From Betaproteobacteria bacterium (GTDB lineage: Bacteria; Pseudomonadota; Gammaproteobacteria; Burkholderiales; Casimicrobiaceae), in contig PLYT01000048.1 in assembly GCA_003153475.1 (NCBI GenBank), positions 359 through 47,395 of the forward strand: 47,037 bases of DNA, in the 5' to 3' direction. This document shows, piece by piece, positions 27,014 to 37,014 of the stretch (positions are counted from its first letter, which is position 1; every line of letters begins with the position of its first letter). The notes beneath the pieces are model-generated. The model saw nothing but the letters and a program-made list of their open reading frames with translations. It was not told the DNA's origin and did not search any database. The translations under genes and the position numbers were made by a program.

Positions 27014-30000
27014 TTATGCGCTGCCGGCATCCCGCGTGCGAGCGCCCGCCTCGGCCGTCGAGTCCGGCGGCGTGCCGAAGCCGCCGCCGCCGGGCGTCCT
27101 GATCACAAACACGTCGCCCACACGCATGTCGACCTGGCAGGTCGCGCCGAATTCCTCTTTCTCGCCGCCAGTGCGCTCGACCCAGTTACGTCCCGGCTCG
27201 CCCGCGTGGCCGCCGGCGAGTCCGAACGGCGGCACACGCCGGCGATTGGCGAGCATCACCGCGGTCATCGGCTCGAGGAAGCGCACGCGTCGCTCGCCGC
27301 CGTCGCCTCCGCGGTGCGCCCCGGCGCCGCCGCTGCCGGGACGAATGCGAAACTCGTCGAGCCGCACCGGAAAGCGCCATTCGAGCACTTCCGGGTCGGT
27401 CAGCCGCGAGTTGGTCATATGCGTCTGCACGACGCTCGCGCCGTCGAAATCCGGCCCTGCGCCCGAGCCGCCGGCGATCGTCTCGTAGTACTGGTAGGTG
27501 TCGTTGCCGAACGTAAAGTTATTCATCGTGCCCTGTGACGCGGCGAGTACGCCGAGTGCGCCGTAGAGCGTGTCGGTGATCGCCTGCGAAGTCTCCACGT
27601 TGCCGGCGACGACGGCGGCTGGATAACGGGGCGAGAGCATCGATCCTTCCGGGATGACGATGTCGAGCGGCTTCAGACACCCGGCGTTCATCGGAATCTC
27701 GTCGTCGACCAGCGTGCGAAAGACGTACAGCACCGCCGCCTTGCATACCGCCGACGGCGCGTTGAAATTGGTTGGCTGTTGCGCACTGGTCCCGGTGAAA
27801 TCGATCCGCGCTTTGCGCCCTGCCTTGTCGATCGAGATCGTGACGGCGATTTTCGCGCCGCTGTCCATCTCGTATTCGAAATGGCCGTCGGTCAGCACGT
27901 CGAGCACGCGGCGCACCGCCTCCTCGGCATTGTCCTGTACGTGCTTCATGTACGCGCGCACGACCGGAAGCCCGAAATGCGCGACCATGCGCAGAAGCTC
28001 ATCGATGCCTTTGGCGCAAGCCGCCACCTGCGCCCGCAGATCAGCGAGGTTCTGCCCGATGTTGCGCGACGGATAGCGTCCCGAGCCGAGGATCGCGCGC
28101 ATTTCGTCATCGAGAAAGCGCCCCTGCGCGACCAGCTGCACGTTGTCGAGCAGCACCCCCTCCTCGTCGACGTGGGTCGAATCCGACGGCATCGAGCCCG
28201 GGGTCGTTCCTCCGATGTCGGCGTGATGGCCGCGCGACGCGACGTAGAACTCCGGGCGAGGAGATTCCTTTCCAGGTTCGGCCTCGGACTCATCGTCGAG
28301 AAAGACCGGGGCGATGACCGTGACGTCGGGCAGGTGCGTGCCCCCGTTGTAGGGCGCGTTGAGCACGAACACGTCGCCTGATCGCATCGTGCCGGCGCGG
28401 CGATCGATGATCGTCCTGACGCTTTCGCCCATCGAGCCCAGATGCACCGGCATGTGCGGGGCGTTGGCGATCAGATTGCCTTCGGCGTCGAACAGTGCAC
28501 AGGAGAAATCGAGACGCTCCTTGATGTTGACCGAGTACGCGGTATTGGCGAGCGTCACGCCCATCTGCTCGGCGATGGCCATGAACAGGTTGTTGAACAC
28601 CTCCAGCAGCACCGGGTCGGCGCTGGTTCCGATCGCATGTGCCCGCGCGATCGCCGTCGTCCGCTCGAGCACCAGATGATCGCGCGCGGTCAGGGTCGCC
28701 CGCCAGCCGGGCTCGATCACCGTCGTCGCATTTTTCTCGGCAATGACCGCGGGCCCGGCGATCGCGTCGCCGGGCCGCAGCTCGTCGCGTGAATACACCG
28801 GCGCCTCATGCCATGCCCCGCCGGTGTAGACGCGGTTGATTGTCGTGGCTTGGCATGCGCCGGCGCGCGTCGCAAACGTGGGTGGCGCCTCGTCGGTCTT
28901 CGCCGCGCTTCCGATCGCTTCGACCGCGGCGGCTTCGATGATCAGCGCCTTGCCCGGCATCAAAAAGCCGTATTGCGTCCGGTAACGCCGCTCGAAGTCG
29001 GCGACCAGCGCAGCGACGTCCGGGCGCCGCTCCGCGTGCGCGGCAGTCCCATCCGTCGCATCGTTGAAGCCGATTTCCAGCGTCGTATCGGTGCCGTCGT
29101 ATTTGAGATGCAACGAGCGCTTGACGGCGATCGCGGCGACTGCGATGCCCTGCGCGGCGACTTCGTCGCGAGCGACTCGCGCGAGCTCGTCGAAAACCGG
29201 CTCGGCGTCGGCGAGCGCCGCCGCCGACAACGGCGCCTCGATCGCCCGCTGGCGCAAGGCGCGCACATCGGCAAGCCCCATCCCGTATGCGGACAGCACG
29301 CCGGCGAGCGGATGGATGAACACCTGCGTCATGCCCAGCGCGTCGGCCACGGCGCAGGCATGCTGGCCCCCGGCGCCGCCGAAGCAGCACAGCGTGTATT
29401 CGGTAACGTCGTAGCCTCGCTCGACCGAGATGTGCTTGATCGCATGCGCCATGTTGTCGACGGCGATCTCGAGGAAGCCCTCCGCGATCGCTTCCGGCGA
29501 GCGTCGATGCCCGGACCGCGCGGCGACGTCGGCAGCCAGCGCGGCGAAACGCTCGCGCACGACCGCGGCGTCCAGCGGAAGGTCACCCTGCGGACCGAAC
29601 ACGCGCGGAAACAGTGCGGGGTCGATCTTGCCCACCATCACGTTGCAATCGGTGACCGTCAGCGGGCCGCCGCGGCGATAGCACGCCGGCCCGGGATTGG
29701 CGCCGGCCGACTGCGGGCCAACGCGAAAGCGCGCGCCGTCGAACGTGCAGATCGAGCCGCCGCCGGCGGCCACCGTATGGATGCGCATCATCGGCGCGCG
29801 CAGGCGCACGCCGGCGACTTCGGTGACGAACGCGCGCTCGTATTCGCCTGCGTAATGCGTGACGTCGGTCGACGTGCCGCCCATGTCGAAGCCGATGATC
29901 CGGTCGAACCCCGCCTGCCGCGAGACCTGCACGGCGCCGACGATGCCCCCCGCGGGCCCGGACAGAATCGCGTCCTTGCCCTGGAAACGGTGCGCGTCGG

Positions 30001-30757
30001 TCAGTCCGCCGCTCGACTGCATGAACTGAAGCCGCGGTCCCGTCGCAGTCGCGACCCGCGCCGGCCCGAGCAGATCGCGCTCGACCTCGCCGACGTAGCG
30101 GCGCAGGATCGGCGACAGATAAGCGTCGACCACCGTCGTGTCGCCGCGCGAGACCAGCTTCATCAGCGGACTCACTTCGTGGCTGGCCGAAACCTGCGTA
30201 TAACCGATCGCCCGCGCCAGCGCGGCGAGGCGCTGCTCGTGCTCCGGATAGCGGTAGGCGTGCATCAGCACGATTGCGCAGGCGCGCATGCCATCGGCGT
30301 AGGCGGCGCGCAGCGCGACTTCCGCCGCGGCGAGATCGAGATCGCGCACGATCTCACCGTGCGCGCCGATGCGCTCGTCGATCTCGATCGCCCGCTCGTA
30401 GAGCATCGTCGGCAGCACGATGTGGCGCACGAACAGCTTCGGTCGGTTCTGGTAGGCGATGCGCAGCGCGTCGCCGAAGCCGCGGGTAATCGCCAGCGCC
30501 GTGCGTTCGCCGCGCCGCTCGAGCAGCGCATTGGTCGCGACCGTCGTGCCCATTTTCACGGCGTCTATGGCCTCGATCGGAATCGGCGCATCGGGCGCGA
30601 GCGCGAGCAGCTCGCGTATGCCGGCGATCGCGGCGTCACGGTAGCGCTCCGGATTCTCCGACAGCAGCTTGTGCGTCGCGAGCGTGCCGTTTGGTCGCCG
30701 CGCGACGATGTCGGTGAACGTGCCGCCGCGGTCGATCCAGAATTGCCATTGATCCAT
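27014..30757 (-). CDS. 5-oxoprolinase / N-methylhydantoinase, fused HyuA-HyuB
   Basis: A 1247-residue cytosolic protein joining both subunits of the hydantoinase/oxoprolinase family, as in eukaryotic 5-oxoprolinase. The first 690 residues are the HyuA half: [16 protein letters not shown] at the N-terminus and [19 protein letters not shown], an ATP-binding actin-like fold. The remainder is the HyuB half: [39 protein letters not shown], and [19 protein letters not shown] near the end. The likely reaction is ATP-driven opening of 5-oxoproline to glutamate; hydantoin substrates cannot be excluded. Homology begins at the ATG at 30757; the site upstream is weak. First gene of the four-gene minus-strand unit. 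Confidence 0.92.
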   Translation of the reverse strand: MDQWQFWIDRGGTFTDIVARRPNGTLATHKLLSENPERYRDAAIAGIRELLALAPDAPIPIEAIDAVKMGTTVATNALLERRGERTALAITRGFGDALRIAYQNRPKLFVRHIVLPTMLYERAIEIDERIGAHGEIVRDLDLAAAEVALRAAYADGMRACAIVLMHAYRYPEHEQRLAALARAIGYTQVSASHEVSPLMKLVSRGDTTVVDAYLSPILRRYVGEVERDLLGPARVATATGPRLQFMQSSGGLTDAHRFQGKDAILSGPAGGIVGAVQVSRQAGFDRIIGFDMGGTSTDVTHYAGEYERAFVTEVAGVRLRAPMMRIHTVAAGGGSICTFDGARFRVGPQSAGANPGPACYRRGGPLTVTDCNVMVGKIDPALFPRVFGPQGDLPLDAAVVRERFAALAADVAARSGHRRSPEAIAEGFLEIAVDNMAHAIKHISVERGYDVTEYTLCCFGGAGGQHACAVADALGMTQVFIHPLAGVLSAYGMGLADVRALRQRAIEAPLSAAALADAEPVFDELARVARDEVAAQGIAVAAIAVKRSLHLKYDGTDTTLEIGFNDATDGTAAHAERRPDVAALVADFERRYRTQYGFLMPGKALIIEAAAVEAIGSAAKTDEAPPTFATRAGACQATTINRVYTGGAWHEAPVYSRDELRPGDAIAGPAVIAEKNATTVIEPGWRATLTARDHLVLERTTAIARAHAIGTSADPVLLEVFNNLFMAIAEQMGVTLANTAYSVNIKERLDFSCALFDAEGNLIANAPHMPVHLGSMGESVRTIIDRRAGTMRSGDVFVLNAPYNGGTHLPDVTVIAPVFLDDESEAEPGKESPRPEFYVASRGHHADIGGTTPGSMPSDSTHVDEEGVLLDNVQLVAQGRFLDDEMRAILGSGRYPSRNIGQNLADLRAQVAACAKGIDELLRMVAHFGLPVVRAYMKHVQDNAEEAVRRVLDVLTDGHFEYEMDSGAKIAVTISIDKAGRKARIDFTGTSAQQPTNFNAPSAVCKAAVLYVFRTLVDDEIPMNAGCLKPLDIVIPEGSMLSPRYPAAVVAGNVETSQAITDTLYGALGVLAASQGTMNNFTFGNDTYQYYETIAGGSGAGPDFDGASVVQTHMTNSRLTDPEVLEWRFPVRLDEFRIRPGSGGAGAHRGGDGGERRVRFLEPMTAVMLANRRRVPPFGLAGGHAGEPGRNWVERTGGEKEEFGATCQVDMRVGDVFVIRTPGGGGFGTPPDSTAEAGARTRDAGSA

Positions 30758-30802
30758 CTTGTTATGTGTACTAAAGTGGCTTGCGCGTTTGGACAGTTCT
30801 AG

Positions 30803-33226
30803 ATGCGATACTGCGACGCGCACATTAATTTACAGATTCTGCCACATGAAGACGGCAATGCTGCCAGACCGACAATGATCGGTGAGAGATCCTCGAAAGC
30901 AAGCCCTCAGCAACAAGCGGGCCCGCACGAGACGACCGTCACCGACGCAATACTCCGAAATGCCCTCGCCCATCTTCGTCGCGGCGAGCTGGCAGAGGCG
31001 GAGCAACTGTATTTCGAGATACTTGCCGTAGCTCCTGGTTGTTTTGACGCTTTGCATTTTCTGGCTGTCATCCGATACCAGCAAGGCCGATACGAGGCCG
31101 CGATAGTTCTCTTTCAGAAGGCAATCGAAACAAGTCCAAGAAAAGCCCAAGCTTATTCAAGTCTCGGACTTGCTTATGAAAAGCTGCGAAGACCGGAACA
31201 GGCGCTGGCCAGTTTCGACGGCGCGCTTGCGCTCATGCCTGATTTTCCAGACGCGCTCCACAATCGTGGTCGTGCATTGGCTGCTCTAGGACGGCAGGAA
31301 GAAGCTCTGGTCAGCTACGATCGAGCGCTCGCACTTAAGCCCGAGTACGCCGAAGCATTCTACAGTCGCGGCAATGTTCTACGAAAATTGAAACGAAACG
31401 AGGACGCGCTATCTAGCTATGACCGCGCGCTTGCGCTCAAGCCCGACCTTGCCGAGGCATTCTACAACCGCGGAAACGTTCTTCGCGACCTCGGCCGGCA
31501 CGGCGATGCGTTAGCGAGCTACGACCGAGCACTCGCATTAAAGGCGGACCTTGAAGACGCATTTTACAATCGTGGGAACGTGCTACGGCAAGTCAATCGG
31601 CATGAGGACGCTGTGCGCTGCTACGATCGCGCTCTCGTTCTCAAGCCTGCGCACGCAGAAGCCCTAAACAATCGCGGAAATTCACTGGCAGCGCTAAAAC
31701 GGTATGAGGAAGCGGTAGCCGACTATGACCGTGCTCTTGCAATTAAGCCTGACTTCGCGGTAGCGCTCTACAATCGTGGCAATGTACTTTGGGAACTGCA
31801 GCGCTATCGAGATGCTGGCGCGACCTTCTCGCAATTGATTGAAATGGCACCTGATTACGACTATGCAATTGGATGGTTGTTAACCTGTCAGATGCAGTGT
31901 TGCGATTGGGACAACGAGGCGCGCAATATCGAATACGTCACGACAGTTGCAAGACTTGGCGGCAGAGCCATACTTCCGTTTGCTTTTCTGGCGGCTTCGC
32001 CGTCAGTTGCCGCGTACATGACGTGCGCCCAGACCTATGTCGCGTACAAATTCCCCGCATCGCCAGAGCCGCTCTGGACGGGCCAGCGCTACATCCATGA
32101 CAAGATACGCGTGGCTTACTTGTCAGCGGATTTCCACAGTCATGCTACAGCGTACTTAATGGCGGAGCTGTTTGAAGCCCATGACAAGCAGCAATTTGAG
32201 ATCGTCGCGGTATCCTTTGGTCCCGATGCGAACGATGAAATGCGCGAGCGACTCCAACGGTCGTTCGATCGCTTCATCGACGTTCGAAAGATGGGCGATC
32301 GCGAAGTCGCACAAATGCTGCGCGATTGGGAAATTGATATAGTCGTTGACATAAAGGGATTTGCGAACGACTGCCGAACCGGAATCTTGTCGCATCGCCC
32401 AGCGCCGATACAAGTGAACTATCTAGGTTGGCCAGGCACAATGGGGGCTGACTACATCGACTACATCGTCGCCGACGCGTATGTAGTACCACCACAACAT
32501 GAGCCCTTCTATGCCGAGAAGGTCGTGCGTCTGCCGGACACGTATCAGGTCAACGATTCCAAACGAAGAATTTCGGAGCGCACGCCCAGTCGTGCGGAGG
32601 CCAATCTGCCCAATGCAGGGTTTGTCTTCTGCTGCTTCAACAATAACTACAAGATCAGGCCGAATATTTTTGATATTTGGATGCGACTCCTGCGCACGGT
32701 GCGCGATAGTGTTTTGTGGTTGCTGGAAGATAACGCCGTAGCAGGGGAAAATCTTAGGCGTTACGCCGAGCAGCGCGGCGTGGCGGCACGAAGACTGGTG
32801 TTTGCGCAACGAATTCGACTTGATGATCATCTCGCACGGCACAGGCTTGCGGACCTGTTCCTGGACACACTGCCCTACAACGCGCATACGACGGCCAGTG
32901 ACGCCCTATGGGCAGGCCTGCCGGTTCTGACGTGCATGGACGGTGCGTTCGCCGGCCGCGTAGCAGGTAGTTTGCTCCATGCTATTGGGCTACCGGAACT
33001 GATTTCCTACAGTCTGGAAGAGTATGAACAAATGGCGCTAAAGCTCGCCACTTCGCCCGATATGCTGTCCGATATCCGTGTGAGGTTGGCGCAAAACCGC
33101 AAAACATATCCTCTCTTCGATACCGACCGTCAGCGTCGTCAAATCGAGTCTGCCTACAGGACGATGTGGGACCGCTACCAGCGGGGGGAGCCATCCGTGG
33201 GTTTTGCTGTGCCCTGCCCGCCATGA
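30803..33226 (+). CDS. TPR-containing GT41 glycosyltransferase (SPINDLY/O-GlcNAc transferase type)
   Basis: An 807-residue protein with nine 34-residue tetratricopeptide repeats (about residues 55-360; consensus like [31 protein letters not shown]) followed by a GT41 domain (about 400-790). Catalytic-domain landmarks: [14 protein letters not shown] with His447 matching the human OGT active-site histidine, [39 protein letters not shown] and [18 protein letters not shown]. Such enzymes add GlcNAc, fucose or another sugar to Ser/Thr of target proteins. The gene is much less GC-rich (45-50% in sampled lines) than its neighbours, which suggests transfer. No clear ribosome-binding site marks the start; Met25 (30875) is an alternative leaving more room for divergent promoters. 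Target and sugar donor are unknown. Confidence 0.9.
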   Translation: MRYCDAHINLQILPHEDGNAARPTMIGERSSKASPQQQAGPHETTVTDAILRNALAHLRRGELAEAEQLYFEILAVAPGCFDALHFLAVIRYQQGRYEAAIVLFQKAIETSPRKAQAYSSLGLAYEKLRRPEQALASFDGALALMPDFPDALHNRGRALAALGRQEEALVSYDRALALKPEYAEAFYSRGNVLRKLKRNEDALSSYDRALALKPDLAEAFYNRGNVLRDLGRHGDALASYDRALALKADLEDAFYNRGNVLRQVNRHEDAVRCYDRALVLKPAHAEALNNRGNSLAALKRYEEAVADYDRALAIKPDFAVALYNRGNVLWELQRYRDAGATFSQLIEMAPDYDYAIGWLLTCQMQCCDWDNEARNIEYVTTVARLGGRAILPFAFLAASPSVAAYMTCAQTYVAYKFPASPEPLWTGQRYIHDKIRVAYLSADFHSHATAYLMAELFEAHDKQQFEIVAVSFGPDANDEMRERLQRSFDRFIDVRKMGDREVAQMLRDWEIDIVVDIKGFANDCRTGILSHRPAPIQVNYLGWPGTMGADYIDYIVADAYVVPPQHEPFYAEKVVRLPDTYQVNDSKRRISERTPSRAEANLPNAGFVFCCFNNNYKIRPNIFDIWMRLLRTVRDSVLWLLEDNAVAGENLRRYAEQRGVAARRLVFAQRIRLDDHLARHRLADLFLDTLPYNAHTTASDALWAGLPVLTCMDGAFAGRVAGSLLHAIGLPELISYSLEEYEQMALKLATSPDMLSDIRVRLAQNRKTYPLFDTDRQRRQIESAYRTMWDRYQRGEPSVGFAVPCPP
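30965..31882 (+). repeat. Nine 102-bp tandem repeats encoding TPRs
   Basis: Nine units of 34 codons lie head to tail inside the GT41 gene. Units four to eight are the most alike, sharing [24 protein letters not shown]. Recombination between units could change the repeat number. Confidence 0.7.
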
Positions 33227-33382
33227 CCAGCGGATCACGGCGGGCGCGCGCGATGGAGTGTCGCCCGCCGCAGGGTATCTACGCCAACCGGACCTTGAAC
33301 AGCGTCGCCGACATGAATGCGACGCCACTCTGGGTTCCACAGCTTCTGCCCCAGCAGATGCAGTTCCGCTGAGGATGGTCAC
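33227..33382 (+). other. Intergenic region between the GT41 gene and ogt, with a short open frame
   Basis: GC content returns to the local norm immediately after the GT41 stop. One frame, open to a TGA at 33370-33372, reads GIYANRTLNSVADMNATPLW and then VPQLLPQQMQFR. It is too short to assign and no ribosome-binding site precedes its ATG at 33314. It may be the tail of a gene truncated by insertion of the GC-poor segment, or noncoding. Confidence 0.3.
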
Positions 33383-33865
33383 GTGAACCCCGCCTATTCC
33401 GCGAAGCTGGATGCGCCGTTCGCGGTGCTCGGCATTCGAACCTCCGGTGGCGCGGTCACCGGCATCGACTACCTGCGCAGGGACGAGCGTGCGCAAGCAC
33501 CGGTCAACCAGCTCGCCGCGCGCGCGTGCCGCCAGCTCGAGCGCTATTTCGCCAATCCCGAATTCCGTTTCACGCTGCCGCTCGCGCCTGCGGGCACGAC
33601 GTTCCGCCGCAGGGTGTGGGACGCGCTGGCGACCATTCCCGTAGGGCAATCGCGCACCTACGGGGAGCTCGCCCGCGCACTGCATACGGCGCCGCGCGCG
33701 GTCGGCGGCGCCTGCGGCGCCAATCCGATCGCCCTGATCATTCCCTGCCATCGCGTCGTCGGCAGCCAGGGCTCGCTCGGCGGCTTCATGGGCACGACCG
33801 ACGGCGACCCGATCGCGATCAAGCGCTGGCTGCTGACGCACGAAGGCTATCGCTTCGGGCACTAG
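33383..33865 (+). CDS. ogt: Methylated-DNA-[protein]-cysteine S-methyltransferase
   Basis: A 160-residue suicide repair protein that takes the alkyl group from O6-alkylguanine. The active-site motif is intact, ALIIPCHRVVGSQGSLGGF, preceded by the helix-turn-helix region FRRRVWDALATIPVGQSRTYGELA with the arginine finger. The GTG start at 33383 has GAGG eight bases upstream; the frame extends further upstream without homology. It has only the core domain, without an Ada-type regulatory domain. XerD starts 12 bases after its stop, so they are likely co-transcribed. Confidence 0.92.
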   Translation: MNPAYSAKLDAPFAVLGIRTSGGAVTGIDYLRRDERAQAPVNQLAARACRQLERYFANPEFRFTLPLAPAGTTFRRRVWDALATIPVGQSRTYGELARALHTAPRAVGGACGANPIALIIPCHRVVGSQGSLGGFMGTTDGDPIAIKRWLLTHEGYRFGH

Positions 33866-33877
33866 GCACCTTAGCCG

Positions 33878-34777
33878 ATGCGGACCGCAGCCGAGCTGAT
33901 CGACGCGTTCTGCGACCAGGTCTGGCTGCAGGACGGGCTCGCCGCGTCGAGCCTCGCCAGCTACCGGCGCGACCTCGTCGCCTGGTCGGCCTGGCTCGAA
34001 CGCCATCCGCACAAGGGGCTGCTGGCGGCCGAGCGCACCGACGTCGAGGCCTTTCTCGCCGCGCAATTCCAGACCAGGGCCAAGATCACCTCGATCAATC
34101 GGCGACTGTCGACCTTGCGCCGCTTCTATCGGCTGCATGCGGCGCAGGCGACGATAAGCACTGACCCGACCTTGCGCGTCAAGTCGCCCAAGCTGCCGCG
34201 CCACCTGCCGCGCAATCTGTCGGAGGACCAGGTCGGCGCGCTGCTAAGCGCGCCCGATCCGGAGACTGCGCTCGGCTTGCGCGACCGGGCGATGCTCGAG
34301 ACGCTCTACGCCACCGGCTTGCGCGTTTCCGAATTGGTCGGACTCAAGCTGTCGCAGGTGAGCCTCGACATGGGCGTCGTGCGCGTGCTGGGCAAGGGCA
34401 ACAAGGAGCGACTGGTCCCGCTGGGCGAGGAGGCCATCGACTGGCTCAAGCGCTACTGCACGACCGCGCGCGCCGAGCTCGGCGGCGATGCCAAGGCCGA
34501 CGCGGTCTTCGTCACCGCGCGCCGCGGCCCGATGACACGCCAGGCCTTCTGGCAGCTGATCAAGCGGCACGCGGTCAAGGCGGGCATCGCCCGCACCGCG
34601 CTGTCGCCGCATACGCTGCGCCATGCGTTTGCGACGCACCTCTTAAACCACGGTGCCGATCTTCGCGTCGTGCAGCTGCTGTTGGGGCACGCCGACATCA
34701 CCACGACGACGATCTACACCCACGTCGCGCGCGAGCGGCTGAAGCAATTGCATCAGCGCCATCACCCGCGCGGCTAG
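33878..34777 (+). CDS. xerD: Site-specific tyrosine recombinase
   Basis: A 299-residue recombinase that, with XerC, resolves chromosome dimers at dif next to FtsK. The N-terminal SAM-like core-binding domain spans about 1-100. Catalytic residues are all present: Arg149 (TGLRVSEL), Lys173 (GKGNKERLVPL), His245 and Arg248 (SPHTLRHAFATHLL), His271 (LLGHADITTT) and nucleophile Tyr280 (IYTHV). Length and sequence fit chromosomal XerD rather than an integrase. Its TAG stop shares the four bases CTAG (34774-34777) with the stop of the convergent acyltransferase. Confidence 0.93.
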   Translation: MRTAAELIDAFCDQVWLQDGLAASSLASYRRDLVAWSAWLERHPHKGLLAAERTDVEAFLAAQFQTRAKITSINRRLSTLRRFYRLHAAQATISTDPTLRVKSPKLPRHLPRNLSEDQVGALLSAPDPETALGLRDRAMLETLYATGLRVSELVGLKLSQVSLDMGVVRVLGKGNKERLVPLGEEAIDWLKRYCTTARAELGGDAKADAVFVTARRGPMTRQAFWQLIKRHAVKAGIARTALSPHTLRHAFATHLLNHGADLRVVQLLLGHADITTTTIYTHVARERLKQLHQRHHPRG

Positions 34778-35916
34778 GTTTCGGTTACGGCCCGCAGCGG
34801 TGTGGGGTCGCGCTTCCAATTCGGGAATCGCTTCTTGAGCGAAAGCGACGGCGCTTCGACAAGCCGCCACGACAACACCGCGCACGACAAGGTCGCGAAG
34901 TAGACGGCGACGAAGTGCTCGGGACGATGCCATGACGGAAACAGTGCAATCAGCATTTGCTGCACCGGAAACGCATAGATATAGAGACCGTAGGAAAAAT
35001 CGCCGAAGCGCCCCCATCGCCTGAGCGACCCGAGATTCGAGTAGGCGAGCCACACCGTGGTCAACGCCACTCCGATGGCGAACGCGGGGGCAAACAACGA
35101 CGTGCCGCGCGACGCGATCGCGATGGCCCAGGCGACCGCTGGCGCCAGGAGGGTGATCGGCACGGCGCGGCGCGCGATGTACAGCAGTGCCCCGAGGCTG
35201 AAGTAGGGAGCGAGGCGGGAGAGCGACGAGGGCTCCAGCCCGTGCCCCCCGAGATCGCCATGCGTCGCCCAGCCCCACGCGATCGCCGCGACCATTCCGG
35301 CGCCGACGACCGCCGCGCGATAACGCGACAGCGCCGCGCCCCCGGCCGCCGCGATGATTCCCAGCAGCAGCAGAGAACCATACATCTGCACTTCGGGCCG
35401 CAAGGTCCACAGGGGGCCGTTGACCGCGTCCCCGACGGGGTTGTGCAGGAACACCCCGGGAAGTCCCCATTGCAAGTCGACGAGGGTGAGGTTGCGCGCC
35501 ACATACGTCCATGCGGCCCGTGACTGAAAATAGACGCGCAGCGGCAGCTCGGTGAGCGCGGGCCCGAGGACCCACGCGGAAAGAGCAAGGACGACGAAGA
35601 GCGCCGGCAAGATGCGCAAAGCGCGCGACATGACGAAAAAGCCGATGGCCTTGCGCTCGATCAGGCTTTGCGTCACCAGCAGGCCGCTGACCACGAAGAA
35701 TATATCGACGCCGAGGGTGCCGAAGGTGGCAAAACCCGCGCTAAGCTGGGCCAGCGGCTCACCGCCCCCGCCTCCGACGATCGCGTACTCGTGGGAAAAC
35801 ACAACCATCGTCGCGGCGAGCCATCGGATAAAATCGAAGTTATTGTCGCGACCGGCCGCGCGAACGGCGAGGCTCTGATTCCGTTGCCATCCGCTCAGGA
35901 CACTGCGCCAGGACAA
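34774..35916 (-). CDS. Acyltransferase 3 family membrane protein (OafA/YrhL type)
   Basis: A 380-residue membrane protein with about ten hydrophobic segments that O-acylates sugars of lipopolysaccharide, capsule or secreted glycans. The conserved opening is NNFDFIRWLAATMVVFSHEYA with the catalytic-type histidine, then GVDIFFVVSGLLVTQSL, and a YGLYIYAFPVQQ segment near the end. I place the start at TTG 35916 because AAGGGG lies seven bases upstream; the frame is open to 36165 but that part is Arg-rich and antisense to the next gene. Its start codon shares a base with the ATG of the divergent methyltransferase. Possible functional partners are that methyltransferase and the GT41 enzyme. Confidence 0.82.
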   Translation of the reverse strand: MSWRSVLSGWQRNQSLAVRAAGRDNNFDFIRWLAATMVVFSHEYAIVGGGGGEPLAQLSAGFATFGTLGVDIFFVVSGLLVTQSLIERKAIGFFVMSRALRILPALFVVLALSAWVLGPALTELPLRVYFQSRAAWTYVARNLTLVDLQWGLPGVFLHNPVGDAVNGPLWTLRPEVQMYGSLLLLGIIAAAGGAALSRYRAAVVGAGMVAAIAWGWATHGDLGGHGLEPSSLSRLAPYFSLGALLYIARRAVPITLLAPAVAWAIAIASRGTSLFAPAFAIGVALTTVWLAYSNLGSLRRWGRFGDFSYGLYIYAFPVQQMLIALFPSWHRPEHFVAVYFATLSCAVLSWRLVEAPSLSLKKRFPNWKRDPTPLRAVTET

Positions 35917-36980
35917 TGTCAGGCCCCTTTCCCCGTTCGCTTTCCGATTCGCTGCGCCAGCTGCTGAGGCGGGGCCGCGCGCGGCTGACCCGCGGACGCT
36001 ATGCCGCCAGGATTGCCGCCGAAGTCTCGCGCTTTCGCGACGACACCGACGTCCACGCGCTGCCGCCGATCTTTCATTACTGGTCGAACCGGTACCTTCG
36101 GCCCAAGCTCGAGTCACACGGCTTTTCTCATCCCGACGCGTTCTTCGTTGCCAATATCGAAGCATGCTGCGCGCGCTCCCCGTCAGGCATCGGGCTAGGC
36201 AGGCGCATTATCAGCCTTGGCGCGGGCAATTGCGACACCGAAGTTCGTCTTGCCCGCGAGCTGGTCGACGCAAGGCGCAACGATTTTGTCATCGAGTGCC
36301 TCGATCTCAACCCCGCGATGCTCGATCGTGGCCGCGCACTCGCGGCCGAGCAGGGTGTGGCGGCGCACATCGCGCCGGTGCGAGGAGACTTCAACGTCTG
36401 GCAGCCCGACAAATCGTACGATTGCATCATCGCCAACCAGTCCCTTCATCACGTCGTGGCGCTGGAGCGCGTGTTCGATTCCGTTACCGCCTCGCTCGCG
36501 CCGCACGGCAGATTCATCGTCTCCGACATGATCGGACGCAACGGCCACCAGCGGTGGCCGGAGGCACTCGCCATCGTGCGCGAGTTCTGGCGTGAGCTGC
36601 CGTCGACTTACCGCTACAATCGGCAACTGAGACGACAGGAACACGAGTTTCTCGACTGGGACTGCTCAACCGAAGGCTTTGAGGGAATCCGCGCGCAGGA
36701 TATCCTGCCGTTGCTCGTCGAACGCTTCGGCTTCGACGTCTTCATCGGGTTTGCCAATGTCATCGCCCCATTTGTCGACCGCAGCTTCGGTCCGAATTTC
36801 TCGCACGACGCGCAGTGGGACAGAGAATTCATCGACCGTGTTCATGCTCGTGACGAAACCGAGATGGCGGCCGGACGGATCAAACCGACACAAATGTTTG
36901 CGGTAATGCGCGTCGGTGCGAGTGATGGGGTACCGGCGGCGACATCGGCCGCGCGCGCGGCGATCCGCGTCCCCCAGTAG
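35916..36980 (+). CDS. Class I SAM-dependent methyltransferase
   Basis: A 354-residue cytosolic methyltransferase. SAM-binding motif I is IISLGAGNCDTEVRLA near residues 96-111. The acidic end of strand 2 is ECLDLNPAMLD, motif post-II gives VRGDFNVWQPDKSYDCIIANQSLHHV, and GRFIVSDMIGRNGHQRW follows. An N-terminal extension of about 90 residues and a 100-residue C-terminal part (YRYNRQLRRQEHEFLDWD) may hold the substrate site. The substrate is not recognisable. Start codon evidence is weak: it overlaps the divergent acyltransferase start, so a later start is possible. Confidence 0.8.
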   Translation: MSGPFPRSLSDSLRQLLRRGRARLTRGRYAARIAAEVSRFRDDTDVHALPPIFHYWSNRYLRPKLESHGFSHPDAFFVANIEACCARSPSGIGLGRRIISLGAGNCDTEVRLARELVDARRNDFVIECLDLNPAMLDRGRALAAEQGVAAHIAPVRGDFNVWQPDKSYDCIIANQSLHHVVALERVFDSVTASLAPHGRFIVSDMIGRNGHQRWPEALAIVREFWRELPSTYRYNRQLRRQEHEFLDWDCSTEGFEGIRAQDILPLLVERFGFDVFIGFANVIAPFVDRSFGPNFSHDAQWDREFIDRVHARDETEMAAGRIKPTQMFAVMRVGASDGVPAATSAARAAIRVPQ

Positions 36981-37014
36981 CTCCGACTTTCGCCGCCAAA
37001 GCGATTGCGCTCCA

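Noticed and set aside
28808-30802. A 664-codon plus-strand frame opposite the oxoprolinase gene
   Set aside because: Mirror frame of the HyuA half; no domain resemblance.
33878-34777. Tyrosine recombinase as sign of an integrated mobile element
   Set aside because: Length, motifs and linkage to ogt fit housekeeping XerD; no attachment repeats or phage genes flank it.
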